Source: Lachnospiraceae bacterium (GTDB taxonomy: Bacteria > Bacillota > Clostridia > Lachnospirales > Lachnospiraceae). From it: DNA of 64,000 nt. Below are positions 16,050-25,829 of the stretch, in pieces. The position numbers and the translations under genes are program-made. Every line of letters starts with the position of its first letter. The first letter of the stretch is position 1. Below the pieces are notes generated by a model. That model worked only from the letters and a program-made list of their open reading frames with translations, ran no database searches and was not told the DNA's origin. The stretch spans positions 242,165 to 306,164 of the forward strand of contig CAJTDD010000005.1 in the NCBI GenBank assembly GCA_910574885.1, read 5' to 3'.

Positions 16050-17633
16050 TCATACATTTTTCTTCTCTCTCAGTTTTCTCACATCCAGCATATCAAGACC
16101 GGCAGCCAGTTCCACAAGTTCCGCCTGCAGACAGAACAAGTTCACTGCTGTCGTAATAAATTCCAGTATTACATTGATGGCAATCGTGACCGCTACAGCC
16201 TCCATGGGAATTTTAAGCTGGACAAACAAAATCGTATAACAGGTCAGCGCACCGCCGGGAATAGGAGGCGCCGCCACCGCAAGCACAATAGCAATAAGAC
16301 CGGCCGTAGCCAGCCACGCCGGAGAAACCGTCACGCCATAGATTTCAGCCATACAAAATCCCACCGCCAGAAACATAACGGAAACCCCCGGCATAAAGAT
16401 AACCTGCCCTAAAGGGATACCCAAATTAACGATCTTTCTGTCAATCCCAAGGTCTTTTTCACAGCACTCCATATTCACCCCAAATGCGGCAGAAGAAGAT
16501 GCCGTGGTTAATGCAATCAGAAAAGTGGGTGTCATCTTTTTCAGCAATACCCTAAGCTTCACCTTCCTCCTTGTGCATACCAGCACAAGATACACTGCCA
16601 GAAGAACAGCATCTCCCATAAGCATTACCAGAAACACCTTATATGCAGGAAGAAATACCGAAAAGTTATTACCCAGTATCATATTTAGAATACTGCCGAA
16701 CACAAACACGGGAACAAAAGAACTGACTGCCTCCATAATAAGCTGTATAATATAATTGGACTGTTCCACAAAGGCCGCGGCAATCGTAGCTTTGTTTCCC
16801 AGAATCAGCATTGCGATTCCTATTAAAACTGCCACAAAAATAATCTGCATAGGATTCCCTTCTGTAAAGGGCGTAAAAAAGTTGCCCGGTACAATATCCA
16901 GAACCATTTGAAACAATTCAGAAAAATCAAACTTCCCCCCGTCTCCGGTTTGAAAGTAAAAAAACGGCATGGCAAATACACATACGGGCAGTGTCAGAAG
17001 AAGCGTCATCAGCATAAAGCGTCCAATCATCCTCTTTCCGATTCTGCCCATAGCCGCCATATCCCCAATGCTGTATATTCCCCATACAATTGAAAGAAAC
17101 ACCATAGGACCTGCAACGGCTGATAAAAGTCCCATAAAACGGTTAAATACAGGGCTGATAATCTCATCTGCAAGAAAAGTCCTGACACTCTCTGGCAGGA
17201 AACTACACACACCGCCGCACAAGAAAGCCAGTATTACGGACAATGCCAGTGAAACCATCTGAGAACGTTTCTTCTTTTTGGGAGTAAATAAAATAAGATT
17301 CTCTCCATTTTTGTACTGCCACGCGGGTGCAACCCCCATATTGGCAAGCAGTCCTTGCAGTACCTGGCTCTGTTCTTCCTCCCCCGCATCAAAGGGATCA
17401 ACCCTTTCCCCTGGCAGGAAAAGTTCCAGTCGGATACGATTAAGACGTTTGATATATTTTTGTGCAAACACTGCCTCCACGCCCAAAGCCTCCTGGTACT
17501 TTAACAGCGTTTCTTCCACTGCAAGCCGGATTTGGATAATATTTCTGGCATCAACGCCCCATTCTCCAAGCGTCTTTTCTGCAAGACTGCTTGCATGCGC
17601 AATATTTTCATTATTTAATTTCATCTTTTCCAT
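16050..17633 (-). CDS. DAACS-family symporter with N-terminal HATPase-like extension
   Basis: A 527-aa protein. Residues about 120-520 are a dicarboxylate/amino-acid:cation symporter with many hydrophobic spans and the family re-entrant-loop motif TTASSSAAFGVNM (about 380) and later AAPPIPGGALTCYTIL (about 460), so it imports an acidic or neutral amino acid or dicarboxylate with Na+ or H+. Residues 1-115 are soluble and unlike a normal transporter N-terminus. They resemble the first helices of anti-sigma/histidine-kinase ATPases (ARNIIQIRLAVEETLLKYQE, like an N-box but with Lys where Asn is expected). The extension ends in a basic KKKKR stretch before the first span. A degenerate regulatory domain is likely (inference). 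Confidence 0.8.
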   Translation of the reverse strand: MEKMKLNNENIAHASSLAEKTLGEWGVDARNIIQIRLAVEETLLKYQEALGVEAVFAQKYIKRLNRIRLELFLPGERVDPFDAGEEEQSQVLQGLLANMGVAPAWQYKNGENLILFTPKKKKRSQMVSLALSVILAFLCGGVCSFLPESVRTFLADEIISPVFNRFMGLLSAVAGPMVFLSIVWGIYSIGDMAAMGRIGKRMIGRFMLMTLLLTLPVCVFAMPFFYFQTGDGGKFDFSELFQMVLDIVPGNFFTPFTEGNPMQIIFVAVLIGIAMLILGNKATIAAAFVEQSNYIIQLIMEAVSSFVPVFVFGSILNMILGNNFSVFLPAYKVFLVMLMGDAVLLAVYLVLVCTRRKVKLRVLLKKMTPTFLIALTTASSSAAFGVNMECCEKDLGIDRKIVNLGIPLGQVIFMPGVSVMFLAVGFCMAEIYGVTVSPAWLATAGLIAIVLAVAAPPIPGGALTCYTILFVQLKIPMEAVAVTIAINVILEFITTAVNLFCLQAELVELAAGLDMLDVRKLREKKNV

Positions 17634-17655
17634 AATTTTCTCTTATTTTTTTAAT

Positions 17656-17775
17656 CTATATACTTATAATAAATTGAAACCGCATCTGCGCCAGATTTTC
17701 CCTCTCGCTGTATTCCACATCCAGAGAAAGATCCCTTTCCTTTGCTTCTCCTGCCGCGGGCAGAAGTTTTTGCAT
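17656..17775 (-). pseudogene. Possible remnant frame upstream of the symporter
   Basis: A 39-codon frame starting MQKLLPAAGEAKERDLSLDV and ending in RFQFIISI. In-frame sequence continues upstream without a start for a dozen codons, suggesting the tail of a larger lost protein. Its acidic beta/loop character would fit the end of a small ATPase-like domain related to the symporter extension. Weak evidence. Confidence 0.25.
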
Positions 17776-17779
17776 CAGC

Positions 17780-18127
17780 GCTTCCTCACCTTTCGTCTGA
17801 CATGCTCCCTCTGTCCTGGCACAGAGCTTCTATACTTCGGTATTATAGCAAATAAGAATTTTGCTTTGGCGGGTGTGGGATGATTTGTATCTATTCTGGT
17901 ATAATTCGTTATATATTCTTCTTAATCTTTAATATATGGTATGAAAACATAACATTTTCCGACATCCTTTTTATGAGAGAGACGATATTGTGATTTTCAT
18001 GACAATACTGAGTGAGATAGAAAGAAAAAATATTCATGATATATATGTGAAAATCTTGAATAAACAGATCATTTTATACAAATAAAATAATTATCTAATT
18101 ATCTGATAATTTAAACAAAATTTCCTA
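17780..18127. other. AT-rich gap between symporter and gltB
   Basis: No gene seen. Reading leftward, a TATAAT-like box lies near 17840-17846 (complement) and could serve the symporter. The right part is extremely AT-rich and leads into the gltB promoter. Confidence 0.4.
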
Positions 18128-18156
18128 TTTACAAAACTTGCAAAAGGTAGTATAGT
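18128..18156 (+). promoter_or_regulatory. gltB promoter
   Basis: TTTACA (18128-18133), 17-nt spacer, TATAGT (18151-18156), 28 bp before the start codon. Confidence 0.7.
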
Positions 18157-18184
18157 AAGAAAAACTGAAGAAAGGGTTAAATGT

Positions 18185-21100
18185 ATGAATGCACAGATTG
18201 TAAATAATCATACCCTTGGACACACCCAGAGGGTACGCCGGGACACAAGCCTCTGTGAGACGGGCGGAATCTATCCGGCAAAGCAGGACGGCCTGTATTG
18301 TCCGCAGTTCGAGCATGACAACTGTGGAATCGGTGCAGTCGTGAATATCAAGGGGCGCAAGAGCCACAATACGGTGATGGACGCCTTGAAGATTGTTGAG
18401 AATTTAGAGCATAGGGCCGGCAAGGATGCCGAGGGTAAGACAGGCGATGGAGTTGGAATTTTGTTGCAGATTTCACACAAGTTTTTCTCCAAAGTCTGTA
18501 AACCTCTCGGCATCTTTTTAGGTTCGGAGAGAGATTATGGGGTTGGGATGTTTTTCTTTCCCCAGGACGAATTAAAGAAGAACCAGGCGAAGAAGATTTT
18601 TGAAGTGATTGTCCGGAAAGAAGGGATGGATTTTCTTGGATGGCGGGAAGTCCCGGTAAGGAGGGAAGTCCTTGGAAGCCGGGCGGCAGAATGTATGCCT
18701 TGTATCCAACAGGGATTTATTGCGCGTCCTGAGAAGATTAAGCAAGGGATTGATTTTGACAGGCGTCTTTACGTGGTGCGCAGAATCTTCGAGCAAAGCA
18801 GCGACGATACCTATGTGGCGTCGTTGTCCAGCAGGACTATTGCATATAAGGGAATGTTCCTGGTGGGACAGCTCAGGCCGTTTTTTGAAGATTTGCAGAA
18901 CCCGGATTATGAGTCGGCAATCGCGCTGGTACACTCCCGTTTCAGCACCAACACCAACCCGAGCTGGGAGCGCGCCCATCCCAACCGTTTTATCGTACAT
19001 AACGGGGAAATCAACACCATCCGGGGCAATGCGGACAAGATGCAGGCGCGGGAAGAGAATATGGAATCGGAGTATCTGAAAGGAGAGCTTCACAAGGTGC
19101 TGCCGGCAATCAACAGTTCCGGTTCGGATTCTGCTATGCTGGACAATGCAATCGAGTTCATGGTCATGAGCGGGATGGATCTGCCCCTTGCCGTGATGAT
19201 TGCTATCCCGGAGCCATGGGCAAGCTCAAAGACCATGTCCCAGAAGAAAAAGGATTTTTACCAGTATTATGCAACGATGATGGAGCCTTGGGACGGACCG
19301 GCGTCCATTCTATTTTCTGACGGCGACTGTATGGGAGCCGTCCTTGACCGGAACGGGCTTCGTCCTTCCCGGTACTATATTACCTCTGACGACACGCTGA
19401 TTCTGTCATCAGAAGTGGGCGTCCTTGACATTGACCCGGGTAAGATTCTGGTAAAGGAGCGCCTTCATCCTGGAAAAATGCTGCTGGTGGACACGGTTCA
19501 GGGAAAGGTAATTGACGATGACGAGCTGAAAGAAATCTATGCGGGAAGGCAGCCCTATGGGGAGTGGCTGGATAGCAACCTGATTGAGCTTAGCAGCCTG
19601 AAAATACCAAACCAGAAGGTGCCTTCCTATACGGCAAAGGAATGCAAACAACTGCAGAAGGCATTTGGTTATTCCTATGAGGAAGTGAAGACGTCTATCC
19701 TTACGATGGCGATGAACGGTTCCGAGGGAACAGCGGCAATGGGGGTTGACGCGCCTCTGTCGGTCCTGTCAGAGAAGCATCAGGATCTCTTCGGATATTT
19801 CAAACAGCTTTTTGCCCAGGTGACGAACCCGCCGATCGACGCGATCCGGGAATCGGTGGTGACATCCACGACCGTTTATATCGGGGCGGACGGGAACCTG
19901 CTGGAAGAAAGGGAAGAGAATTGCCGGATGTTGAAGGTGGATAATCCAATCCTGACCAATACGGACCTTCTGAAAATTAAGAATATGAGGAAAGAAGGCT
20001 TCCATCCCGTCGAGATTCCGATTATTTACTATAAGAACTCAGGGCTTGAGAAGGCGATTGAATATCTGTTTATCGAAGTGGACCGTGCCATCCGGGAGGG
20101 GGCTAACATATTGATTCTTTCGGACAGGGGCGTGGACGAGTACCATGTGGCTATGCCGTCCCTGCTGGCGGTGTCGGGGCTGCAGCAGCATCTGGTGCGG
20201 ACAAAGAAGCGGACGTCTGTCGCGATTATTCTGGAAACGGGAGAGCCGAGGGAAGTCCATCACTTTGCGACTCTGCTGGGATACGGGGCTTGTGCGATTA
20301 ATCCTTACCTTGCCCATGAGTCCATCCGGCATCTGATTGAGACGAATATGCTGAAAAAGGACTACTATGCGGCAGTGGATGATTATAACCACGCCGTCCT
20401 TGGCGGCATCGTGAAGATTGCCTCTAAGATGGGAATCTCAACCATACAGTCTTACCAGGGGGCGAAGATTTTTGAAGCCATTGGGTTAAAGGAAGAATTT
20501 ATCCGGAAATATTTTACAGATACCGTAAGCCGTGTGGGAGGCATCGGGATGGAGGAGCTGGCGTCTGACTATGTGGCGCGCCATTCCCAGGCGTTCGACC
20601 CGCTGGGCCTTGAGGTGGATATGACCCTTGACAGCATCGGGCAGCATAAGATAAAGAGTGGAGGGGAGCGGCATCTTTACAATCCCCAGACCATTCATAT
20701 GCTCCAGCAGTCTACCAGACGGGGAGACTATGAGATGTTCAAAAAATATACGGAGATGGTCAATGCAGAAGGCGAGCATATCAACCTGCGGGGACAGTTG
20801 GAGTTCAACTATCCTAAGAAGGGGATTCCCATTGAGGATGTAGAGAGTGTGGATGCAATCGTGACCAGATTTAAGACGGGCGCCATGTCATACGGCTCCA
20901 TTTCCAAGGAAGCCCATGAGACATTAGCTATTGCAATGAACCGTCTCCACGGCAAGTCCAACAGCGGAGAAGGTGGGGAAGAAATCGAACGTCTGGACAG
21001 TGACCGCTGTTCTGCGATCAAGCAGGTGGCTTCCGGACGGTTTGGCGTGACCAGCCGTTATCTGGTAAGCGCGAAAGAGATTCAAATTAAAATGGCGCAG

Positions 21101-22795
21101 GGCGCGAAGCCGGGAGAGGGCGGACATCTTCCGGGCGGCAAGGTGTATCCCTGGATTGCCAATACCCGTCATTCTACCCCGGGAGTCAGCCTGATTTCCC
21201 CGCCGCCCCATCATGATATTTATTCCATCGAGGATTTGGCGCAGTTGATCTATGACTGTAAGAATGCCAATAAGGATGCGCGGATTTCGGTGAAATTGGT
21301 GGCGGAGGCGGGCGTTGGAACCGTCGCTGCAGGCGTGGCGAAAGCGGGTGCGGGACTGATTCTGATTTCCGGGTATGACGGAGGAACCGGAGCTGCGCCG
21401 AGAAGTTCGATCCACAATGCGGGTCTGCCGTGGGAGCTTGGGCTTGCGGAGACGCACCAGACCTTGCTCCAGAATGGGCTTAGGGAGCGTGTGCGTCTGG
21501 AGACAGACGGCAAGCTGATGAGCGGCCGGGACATTGCGATTGCGGCGATTCTTGGGGCGGAGGAGTTCGGGTTTGCGACGGCTCCGCTGATTACCATGGG
21601 CTGCGTGATGATGCGGGTGTGCAATCTGGATACCTGCCCGGTAGGCGTTGCCACACAGAACCCTAAGCTTAGGAAACATTTTACCGGAAAGCCGGAATAT
21701 GTGGTGAACTTTATGCGTTTTGTGGCGGAAAACCTGCGGGAATACATGGCGAGGCTCGGCGTCCCCACGATTGACGAGTTGGTAGGGCGTACCGATCTTT
21801 TGCGGGTGAAGGAACACGCCACGTCTGCGCGGGCTGCGACGCTTAATTTGGGGCGGATTCTATATAACCCTTATGAAGGGACCAAGACTCCGGTGACATT
21901 TAACCCTAAGAAAGTGTTCGATTTTGAATTGGAAAAGACGCTGGATGAGAAGGTGCTGGTAAGACAGCTGCTTCCATCCCTGAAAAAGGGACAGAAGCGG
22001 AGCGTGGAGGTGGACGTGACCAACACGGATCGGACCTTCGGGACGATTTTCGGTTCAGAGATTACGAAACGGTATCCGGAGGGGCTTCCGGAAGACAGTT
22101 ATGTGGTAAAATGCACGGGGGCAGGCGGTCAGTCCTATGGGGCGTTCATTCCCAAGGGGCTTACGCTGGAGCTTGTGGGCGACAGCAACGATTACTTTGG
22201 AAAAGGATTGTCAGGCGGGAAGTTGATCGTGTACCCGCCGCGAGGAGTGAAGTACCGTCATCATGAGAATATTATAATAGGAAATGTGGCGCTCTATGGA
22301 GCTACCAGCGGCAAGGCTTTCATTAACGGTGTGGCAGGGGAGCGTTTTGCAGTGCGTAACTCGGGCGTGACCGCCGTTGTGGAAGGCGTGGGAGACCATG
22401 GATGTGAATATATGACCGGAGGGCGTGTCGTCGTCCTTGGAAAGACGGGCAGGAATTTTGCCGCCGGTATGAGCGGCGGGGTGGCGTATGTGTTGGATGT
22501 GGACAGCGATTTGTACCGGAATGTCAATAAGCAGATGGTGAATATCGAGCGTATCTCATCCAAATATGACGTGAATGAGTTGAAAGGTATGATAGAAGAG
22601 CATGTGGCATGTACGAACTCTGAAATCGGCAAGGAGATTCTGGAACGGTTCAAGGAGTATCTGCCTAAGTTCAAGAAGATTATCCCTGTGGACTATGAGC
22701 GGATGCTTACGACGATTCTCCAGTTGGAGGAGCAGGGCATGAGCAGCGAGCAGGCGAAGACAGAAGCATTTTACGCCATGAAGGGCGAAAGATAG
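18185..22795 (+). CDS. gltB: Glutamate synthase large subunit
   Basis: A 1536-aa enzyme that makes two glutamates from glutamine and 2-oxoglutarate. A 46-residue propeptide precedes Cys47 in HDNCGIGAVV, the N-terminal nucleophile of the class II glutaminase domain. That domain includes HSRFSTNTNPSWERAHPNRF and HNGEINT. The central domain and the FMN-binding synthase barrel follow, with GEGGEEIERL, AKPGEGGHLPGGKV and GYDGGTGAAPRSS, and a [3Fe-4S] cysteine set CVMMRVCNLDTCPVG. The C-terminal beta-helix has repeated G-rich turns (GDSNDYFGKGLSGG, GATSGKAFINGVAGERFAVR). Full family length. gltD follows after 12 bp, so the NADPH-GOGAT operon is complete. Confidence 0.97.
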   Translation: MNAQIVNNHTLGHTQRVRRDTSLCETGGIYPAKQDGLYCPQFEHDNCGIGAVVNIKGRKSHNTVMDALKIVENLEHRAGKDAEGKTGDGVGILLQISHKFFSKVCKPLGIFLGSERDYGVGMFFFPQDELKKNQAKKIFEVIVRKEGMDFLGWREVPVRREVLGSRAAECMPCIQQGFIARPEKIKQGIDFDRRLYVVRRIFEQSSDDTYVASLSSRTIAYKGMFLVGQLRPFFEDLQNPDYESAIALVHSRFSTNTNPSWERAHPNRFIVHNGEINTIRGNADKMQAREENMESEYLKGELHKVLPAINSSGSDSAMLDNAIEFMVMSGMDLPLAVMIAIPEPWASSKTMSQKKKDFYQYYATMMEPWDGPASILFSDGDCMGAVLDRNGLRPSRYYITSDDTLILSSEVGVLDIDPGKILVKERLHPGKMLLVDTVQGKVIDDDELKEIYAGRQPYGEWLDSNLIELSSLKIPNQKVPSYTAKECKQLQKAFGYSYEEVKTSILTMAMNGSEGTAAMGVDAPLSVLSEKHQDLFGYFKQLFAQVTNPPIDAIRESVVTSTTVYIGADGNLLEEREENCRMLKVDNPILTNTDLLKIKNMRKEGFHPVEIPIIYYKNSGLEKAIEYLFIEVDRAIREGANILILSDRGVDEYHVAMPSLLAVSGLQQHLVRTKKRTSVAIILETGEPREVHHFATLLGYGACAINPYLAHESIRHLIETNMLKKDYYAAVDDYNHAVLGGIVKIASKMGISTIQSYQGAKIFEAIGLKEEFIRKYFTDTVSRVGGIGMEELASDYVARHSQAFDPLGLEVDMTLDSIGQHKIKSGGERHLYNPQTIHMLQQSTRRGDYEMFKKYTEMVNAEGEHINLRGQLEFNYPKKGIPIEDVESVDAIVTRFKTGAMSYGSISKEAHETLAIAMNRLHGKSNSGEGGEEIERLDSDRCSAIKQVASGRFGVTSRYLVSAKEIQIKMAQGAKPGEGGHLPGGKVYPWIANTRHSTPGVSLISPPPHHDIYSIEDLAQLIYDCKNANKDARISVKLVAEAGVGTVAAGVAKAGAGLILISGYDGGTGAAPRSSIHNAGLPWELGLAETHQTLLQNGLRERVRLETDGKLMSGRDIAIAAILGAEEFGFATAPLITMGCVMMRVCNLDTCPVGVATQNPKLRKHFTGKPEYVVNFMRFVAENLREYMARLGVPTIDELVGRTDLLRVKEHATSARAATLNLGRILYNPYEGTKTPVTFNPKKVFDFELEKTLDEKVLVRQLLPSLKKGQKRSVEVDVTNTDRTFGTIFGSEITKRYPEGLPEDSYVVKCTGAGGQSYGAFIPKGLTLELVGDSNDYFGKGLSGGKLIVYPPRGVKYRHHENIIIGNVALYGATSGKAFINGVAGERFAVRNSGVTAVVEGVGDHGCEYMTGGRVVVLGKTGRNFAAGMSGGVAYVLDVDSDLYRNVNKQMVNIERISSKYDVNELKGMIEEHVACTNSEIGKEILERFKEYLPKFKKIIPVDYERMLTTILQLEEQGMSSEQAKTEAFYAMKGER

Positions 22796-22807
22796 GGGGT
22801 GGAGACA

Positions 22808-24307
22808 GTGGGAAAAGCGACAGGTTTTATGGAGTATGGAAGACAGGACAAGCCAGCGGAAGAGCCGAGGGAAAGAATTAAGCATTTTCACGAGTTCCAC
22901 AGTCCTTTATCGAAAGAGGAACAGGAACGGCAGGGCGCAAGATGTATGGCCTGCGGCGTCCCGTTCTGCCAGTCGGGGCAAATGATTGCGGGTATGGCCA
23001 GCGGATGTCCGTTGCACAATCTGGTTCCGGAATGGAACGACTTGATTTATCATGGCAACTGGGAGGAAGCATACTATAGGCTGAAAAAGACGAATAATTT
23101 CCCGGAATTTACTTCCCGGGTGTGTCCGGCGCTGTGTGAGGCTGCCTGTACCTGCGGCCTGAATGGAGATGCGGTTTCGACAAAGGCAAATGAGTATGGG
23201 ATTATTGAAAATGCATACGAAAAGGGATATGCTGCGGCAAAGCAGGTGAAGGTGCGCACGGGCAAAAAGGTTGCGGTGGTGGGCTCCGGTCCTTCGGGGC
23301 TTGCGGCGGCGGATATGCTGAACCGGAGAGGGCACAGCGTGACGGTGTTCGAGCGTGAGGACAAGGCCGGCGGATTGCTCAGGTATGGAATCCCGAACAT
23401 GAAGCTTGAAAAACAGATCATTGACCGGAAAATCAGAGTCATGGAAGAAGAAGGAATCACCTTTGTTACGGGCTGTGATGTGGGGAAGGACAAGAAGGCT
23501 GCGGAACTCTTACAGGAGTATGACCGGGCCATCCTGTGCTGCGGTGCATCTAACCCAAGGGATATCAAGGTCCCAGGGCGGGAGGCGAAGGGAATCTATT
23601 TTGCGGTAGATTTCCTGAAATCTACCACAAAGGCGCTGTGGGCGAACCAGATGCAGCTAAAGGACGGGGAGTACATTTCCGCAAAAGGGAAGAACGTGAT
23701 GGTCATCGGTGGCGGCGATACGGGGAATGACTGTGTCGGCACGTCCATGCGCCATGGGGCAAAGTCTGTGCTGCAGCTTGAGATGCTGCCGAAAGCGCCG
23801 GATGAGCGGGCGCTAGATAACCCGTGGCCGGAGTGGCCCAAGGTGTGTAAGACGGATTATGGGCAGCAGGAGGCGATTGCGGTATTTGGAAATGACCCAA
23901 GGGTATACCAGACTACGGTGAAGGAGTTTCAGAAGGATAAAGGGGGGAATGTCTGCAAGGCGGTGCTTGTGAAGCTTATGCCTAAGAAGGATGAGAAGAC
24001 CGGACGGTTGGCGATGGAAGAGGTGGCCGGGAGTGAATATACGGTGGATGTGGATCTGGTGCTGATTGCGGCAGGATTCCTTGGGAGCGAAAATTATGTG
24101 ACGAAGGCATTCGGCGTCGATGTGGATGGGCGTACCAATGTGGCCACAAGCCCGGGGGCTTATGGGACGAACGTGCCGAATGTGTTTGCGGCGGGCGACA
24201 TGCATAGAGGGCAGTCTCTGGTGGTATGGGCGATCCGCGAAGGCAGGGAAGCAGCGCAGGAAGTAGATGTCAGCTTGATGGGATATACGAATATGAATAT
24301 CCAGTAA
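22808..24307 (+). CDS. gltD: Glutamate synthase small subunit (NADPH, flavin)
   Basis: A 499-aa partner of GltB that passes electrons from NADPH through FAD and two [4Fe-4S] clusters. I choose GTG 22808 (MGKATGFMEYGRQ, the usual family start) over the in-frame GTG 22799; the AGGGGGTGGAG site lies 4-14 nt upstream of it. N-terminal cysteine sets: CMACGVPFC, CPLHN, CPALCEAACTCG. The FAD fold is VAVVGSGPSGLAAADMLNRRGH, the NADPH fold is NVMVIGGGDTGNDCVG, and the C-terminal FAD clamp is FAAGDMHRGQSLVVWAIREGR. Confidence 0.96.
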   Translation: MGKATGFMEYGRQDKPAEEPRERIKHFHEFHSPLSKEEQERQGARCMACGVPFCQSGQMIAGMASGCPLHNLVPEWNDLIYHGNWEEAYYRLKKTNNFPEFTSRVCPALCEAACTCGLNGDAVSTKANEYGIIENAYEKGYAAAKQVKVRTGKKVAVVGSGPSGLAAADMLNRRGHSVTVFEREDKAGGLLRYGIPNMKLEKQIIDRKIRVMEEEGITFVTGCDVGKDKKAAELLQEYDRAILCCGASNPRDIKVPGREAKGIYFAVDFLKSTTKALWANQMQLKDGEYISAKGKNVMVIGGGDTGNDCVGTSMRHGAKSVLQLEMLPKAPDERALDNPWPEWPKVCKTDYGQQEAIAVFGNDPRVYQTTVKEFQKDKGGNVCKAVLVKLMPKKDEKTGRLAMEEVAGSEYTVDVDLVLIAAGFLGSENYVTKAFGVDVDGRTNVATSPGAYGTNVPNVFAAGDMHRGQSLVVWAIREGREAAQEVDVSLMGYTNMNIQ

Positions 24308-24339
24308 AAAAACATTTGTTACAAAATTATTAAAAAATG

Positions 24340-24368
24340 TTGCAAGTCTTAGTGGTTTGAGGTATAAT
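24340..24368 (+). promoter_or_regulatory. Promoter of the NlpC/P60 gene
   Basis: TTGCAA (24340-24345), 17-nt spacer, TATAAT (24363-24368), then an 87-nt leader. Confidence 0.8.
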
Positions 24369-24455
24369 TGTTACCAGATGTAGAGGGACTATGTCAGATA
24401 AACGTAGATGAGTGTAAATAGTAAGCAGAAAATACATAAAAAGGATGGTTTCAGT

Positions 24456-25622
24456 ATGAGGAAATTTGGAGCAAGACTTTTGGCCGCTTTGATTGCAGGT
24501 TCTCTGATCGTTACGCCCGTTATGGCGGCGCCGTCGATTGACGAGCTGAAAGAGGACAAGGCTGAGAAACAGAGTGAAGTGAATTCCCTGCAGGAGGAAC
24601 TGACGCAGATCATATCGAAGATAAATGGTCTAGAGGCGGATCTGGTCAAGAAGGGTGAGGAGATCATTCAGGCGACAGACGATTTGGCGGCCGCTGAGGT
24701 AAGAGAAAGAGAGCAGTATGAGGCGATGAAGCTTCGTATTAAATATATGTACGAAGAGGGAGATACGACAGCCCTTGAGTCTCTGGTAACGGCGGAGAAT
24801 TTCTCTGATTTGGTCAACAAGGCGGAATATGTGCAGAATGTACATGATTATGACCGGGATCAGTTACAGGAGTATGTAGAGACAAAGAATCAGATCGCAG
24901 AGTTGAAGACTACCCTTGAGGAAGACCAGAAGAAGCTTGAGTCTTTGCAGGTGGAATACGAAGACCAGAAGGTTGTGCTGGATACGACGATTGAGGAAAA
25001 GCGGGCAGAAGTAGCCGACCTTGACGGTCAGATTCAGGCGGCGGTAGAGGCAGCGGCAAGGGAGGCTGAGGAACGCAGGCGCAGGGAAGAAGAGGAACGC
25101 CAGCGTCAGCTTGCGGCGGCGAACAACAATAATAATTCTGGAAACCGTCAGAATGGCAGCAATAATAATCAGAACAGCGGCAATTCCGGAAGCGGTTCAT
25201 CAAATAACTCAGGCAGCAGCGGAAGCACCGGAAACACCGGTAACAATAACAGCAGCGGAAGCAATTCCGGTTATACTAGCTCTGGCAATGCTTCGGTTGG
25301 ACAGACTATCGTAAGCGCGGCACGTTCCCAGATTGGAGTTCCTTATGTATGGGGCGGCACGTCACCGGGGTCAGGTCTTGACTGTTCAGGTCTTACCCAG
25401 TATGCTCACAGAGTTGCAGGAATCCGTATCGGACGTACATCTGGTGAACAGGGCGGCGGCGGAGTACCAGTCAGCAGCCCGATGCCTGGAGATATTGTAT
25501 GTTATTCCGGACATGTGGGGATTTATACCGGCGGTGGAATGATGGTTCATGCGCCGCAGCCGGGAGAGTCTGTGAAGGAAGTTGCCGTGTACGGTTCTCC
25601 ATGGTACAGACGTTATTGGTAA
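24456..25622 (+). CDS. Secreted NlpC/P60 peptidoglycan endopeptidase with coiled coil
   Basis: A 388-aa protein. ATG 24456 follows AAGGATGG and gives a proper signal peptide (MRKFGARLLAALIAGSLIVT, cut after VMA); an in-frame ATG at 24408 lacks a site. Residues about 28-215 are a long coiled coil of the PcsB/CwlO type that usually keeps such hydrolases inactive until FtsEX or partner binding. Residues about 220-285 are a low-complexity Asn/Ser/Gly spacer. The C-terminal NlpC/P60 domain has the catalytic Cys in LDCSGLTQYAH and the two His in GHVGIYTGGG and MMVHAP, and cuts stem peptides. Own promoter and terminator. Confidence 0.93.
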   Translation: MRKFGARLLAALIAGSLIVTPVMAAPSIDELKEDKAEKQSEVNSLQEELTQIISKINGLEADLVKKGEEIIQATDDLAAAEVREREQYEAMKLRIKYMYEEGDTTALESLVTAENFSDLVNKAEYVQNVHDYDRDQLQEYVETKNQIAELKTTLEEDQKKLESLQVEYEDQKVVLDTTIEEKRAEVADLDGQIQAAVEAAAREAEERRRREEEERQRQLAAANNNNNSGNRQNGSNNNQNSGNSGSGSSNNSGSSGSTGNTGNNNSSGSNSGYTSSGNASVGQTIVSAARSQIGVPYVWGGTSPGSGLDCSGLTQYAHRVAGIRIGRTSGEQGGGGVPVSSPMPGDIVCYSGHVGIYTGGGMMVHAPQPGESVKEVAVYGSPWYRRYW

Positions 25623-25665
25623 GAGAGAGTAGTTTATGATACATATTGTAGAATTTGAGCGTATA

Positions 25666-25691
25666 AAAGCCTTGCAAATGCAAGGCTTTTG
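25666..25691 (+). terminator. Terminator after the NlpC/P60 gene
   Basis: AAAAGCCTTGC / GCAAGGCTTTT, perfect 11-bp stem with a 4-nt loop. The -35 box of the rpsB promoter lies inside it. Confidence 0.85.
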
Positions 25692-25701
25692 TGCTATCAT
25701 G
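25673..25701 (+). promoter_or_regulatory. rpsB-tsf promoter, overlapping the terminator
   Basis: TTGCAA (25673-25678), 17-nt spacer, TATCAT (25696-25701). The predicted leader to the rpsB start is about 120 nt and could hold an autoregulatory S2 site; I cannot fold it with confidence. Confidence 0.6.
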
Positions 25702-25829
25702 AAAAAGTCGCAAAAATCACGCATTTGTTTGTCCGAGAGGGTGCCGGGGATTGCATATCAAGGGTATCCGAGCCGGTTTCGAGGGCTTACACATATGCGG
25801 AAGCAAAAAACCAAATGGAGGAAAGAAAC

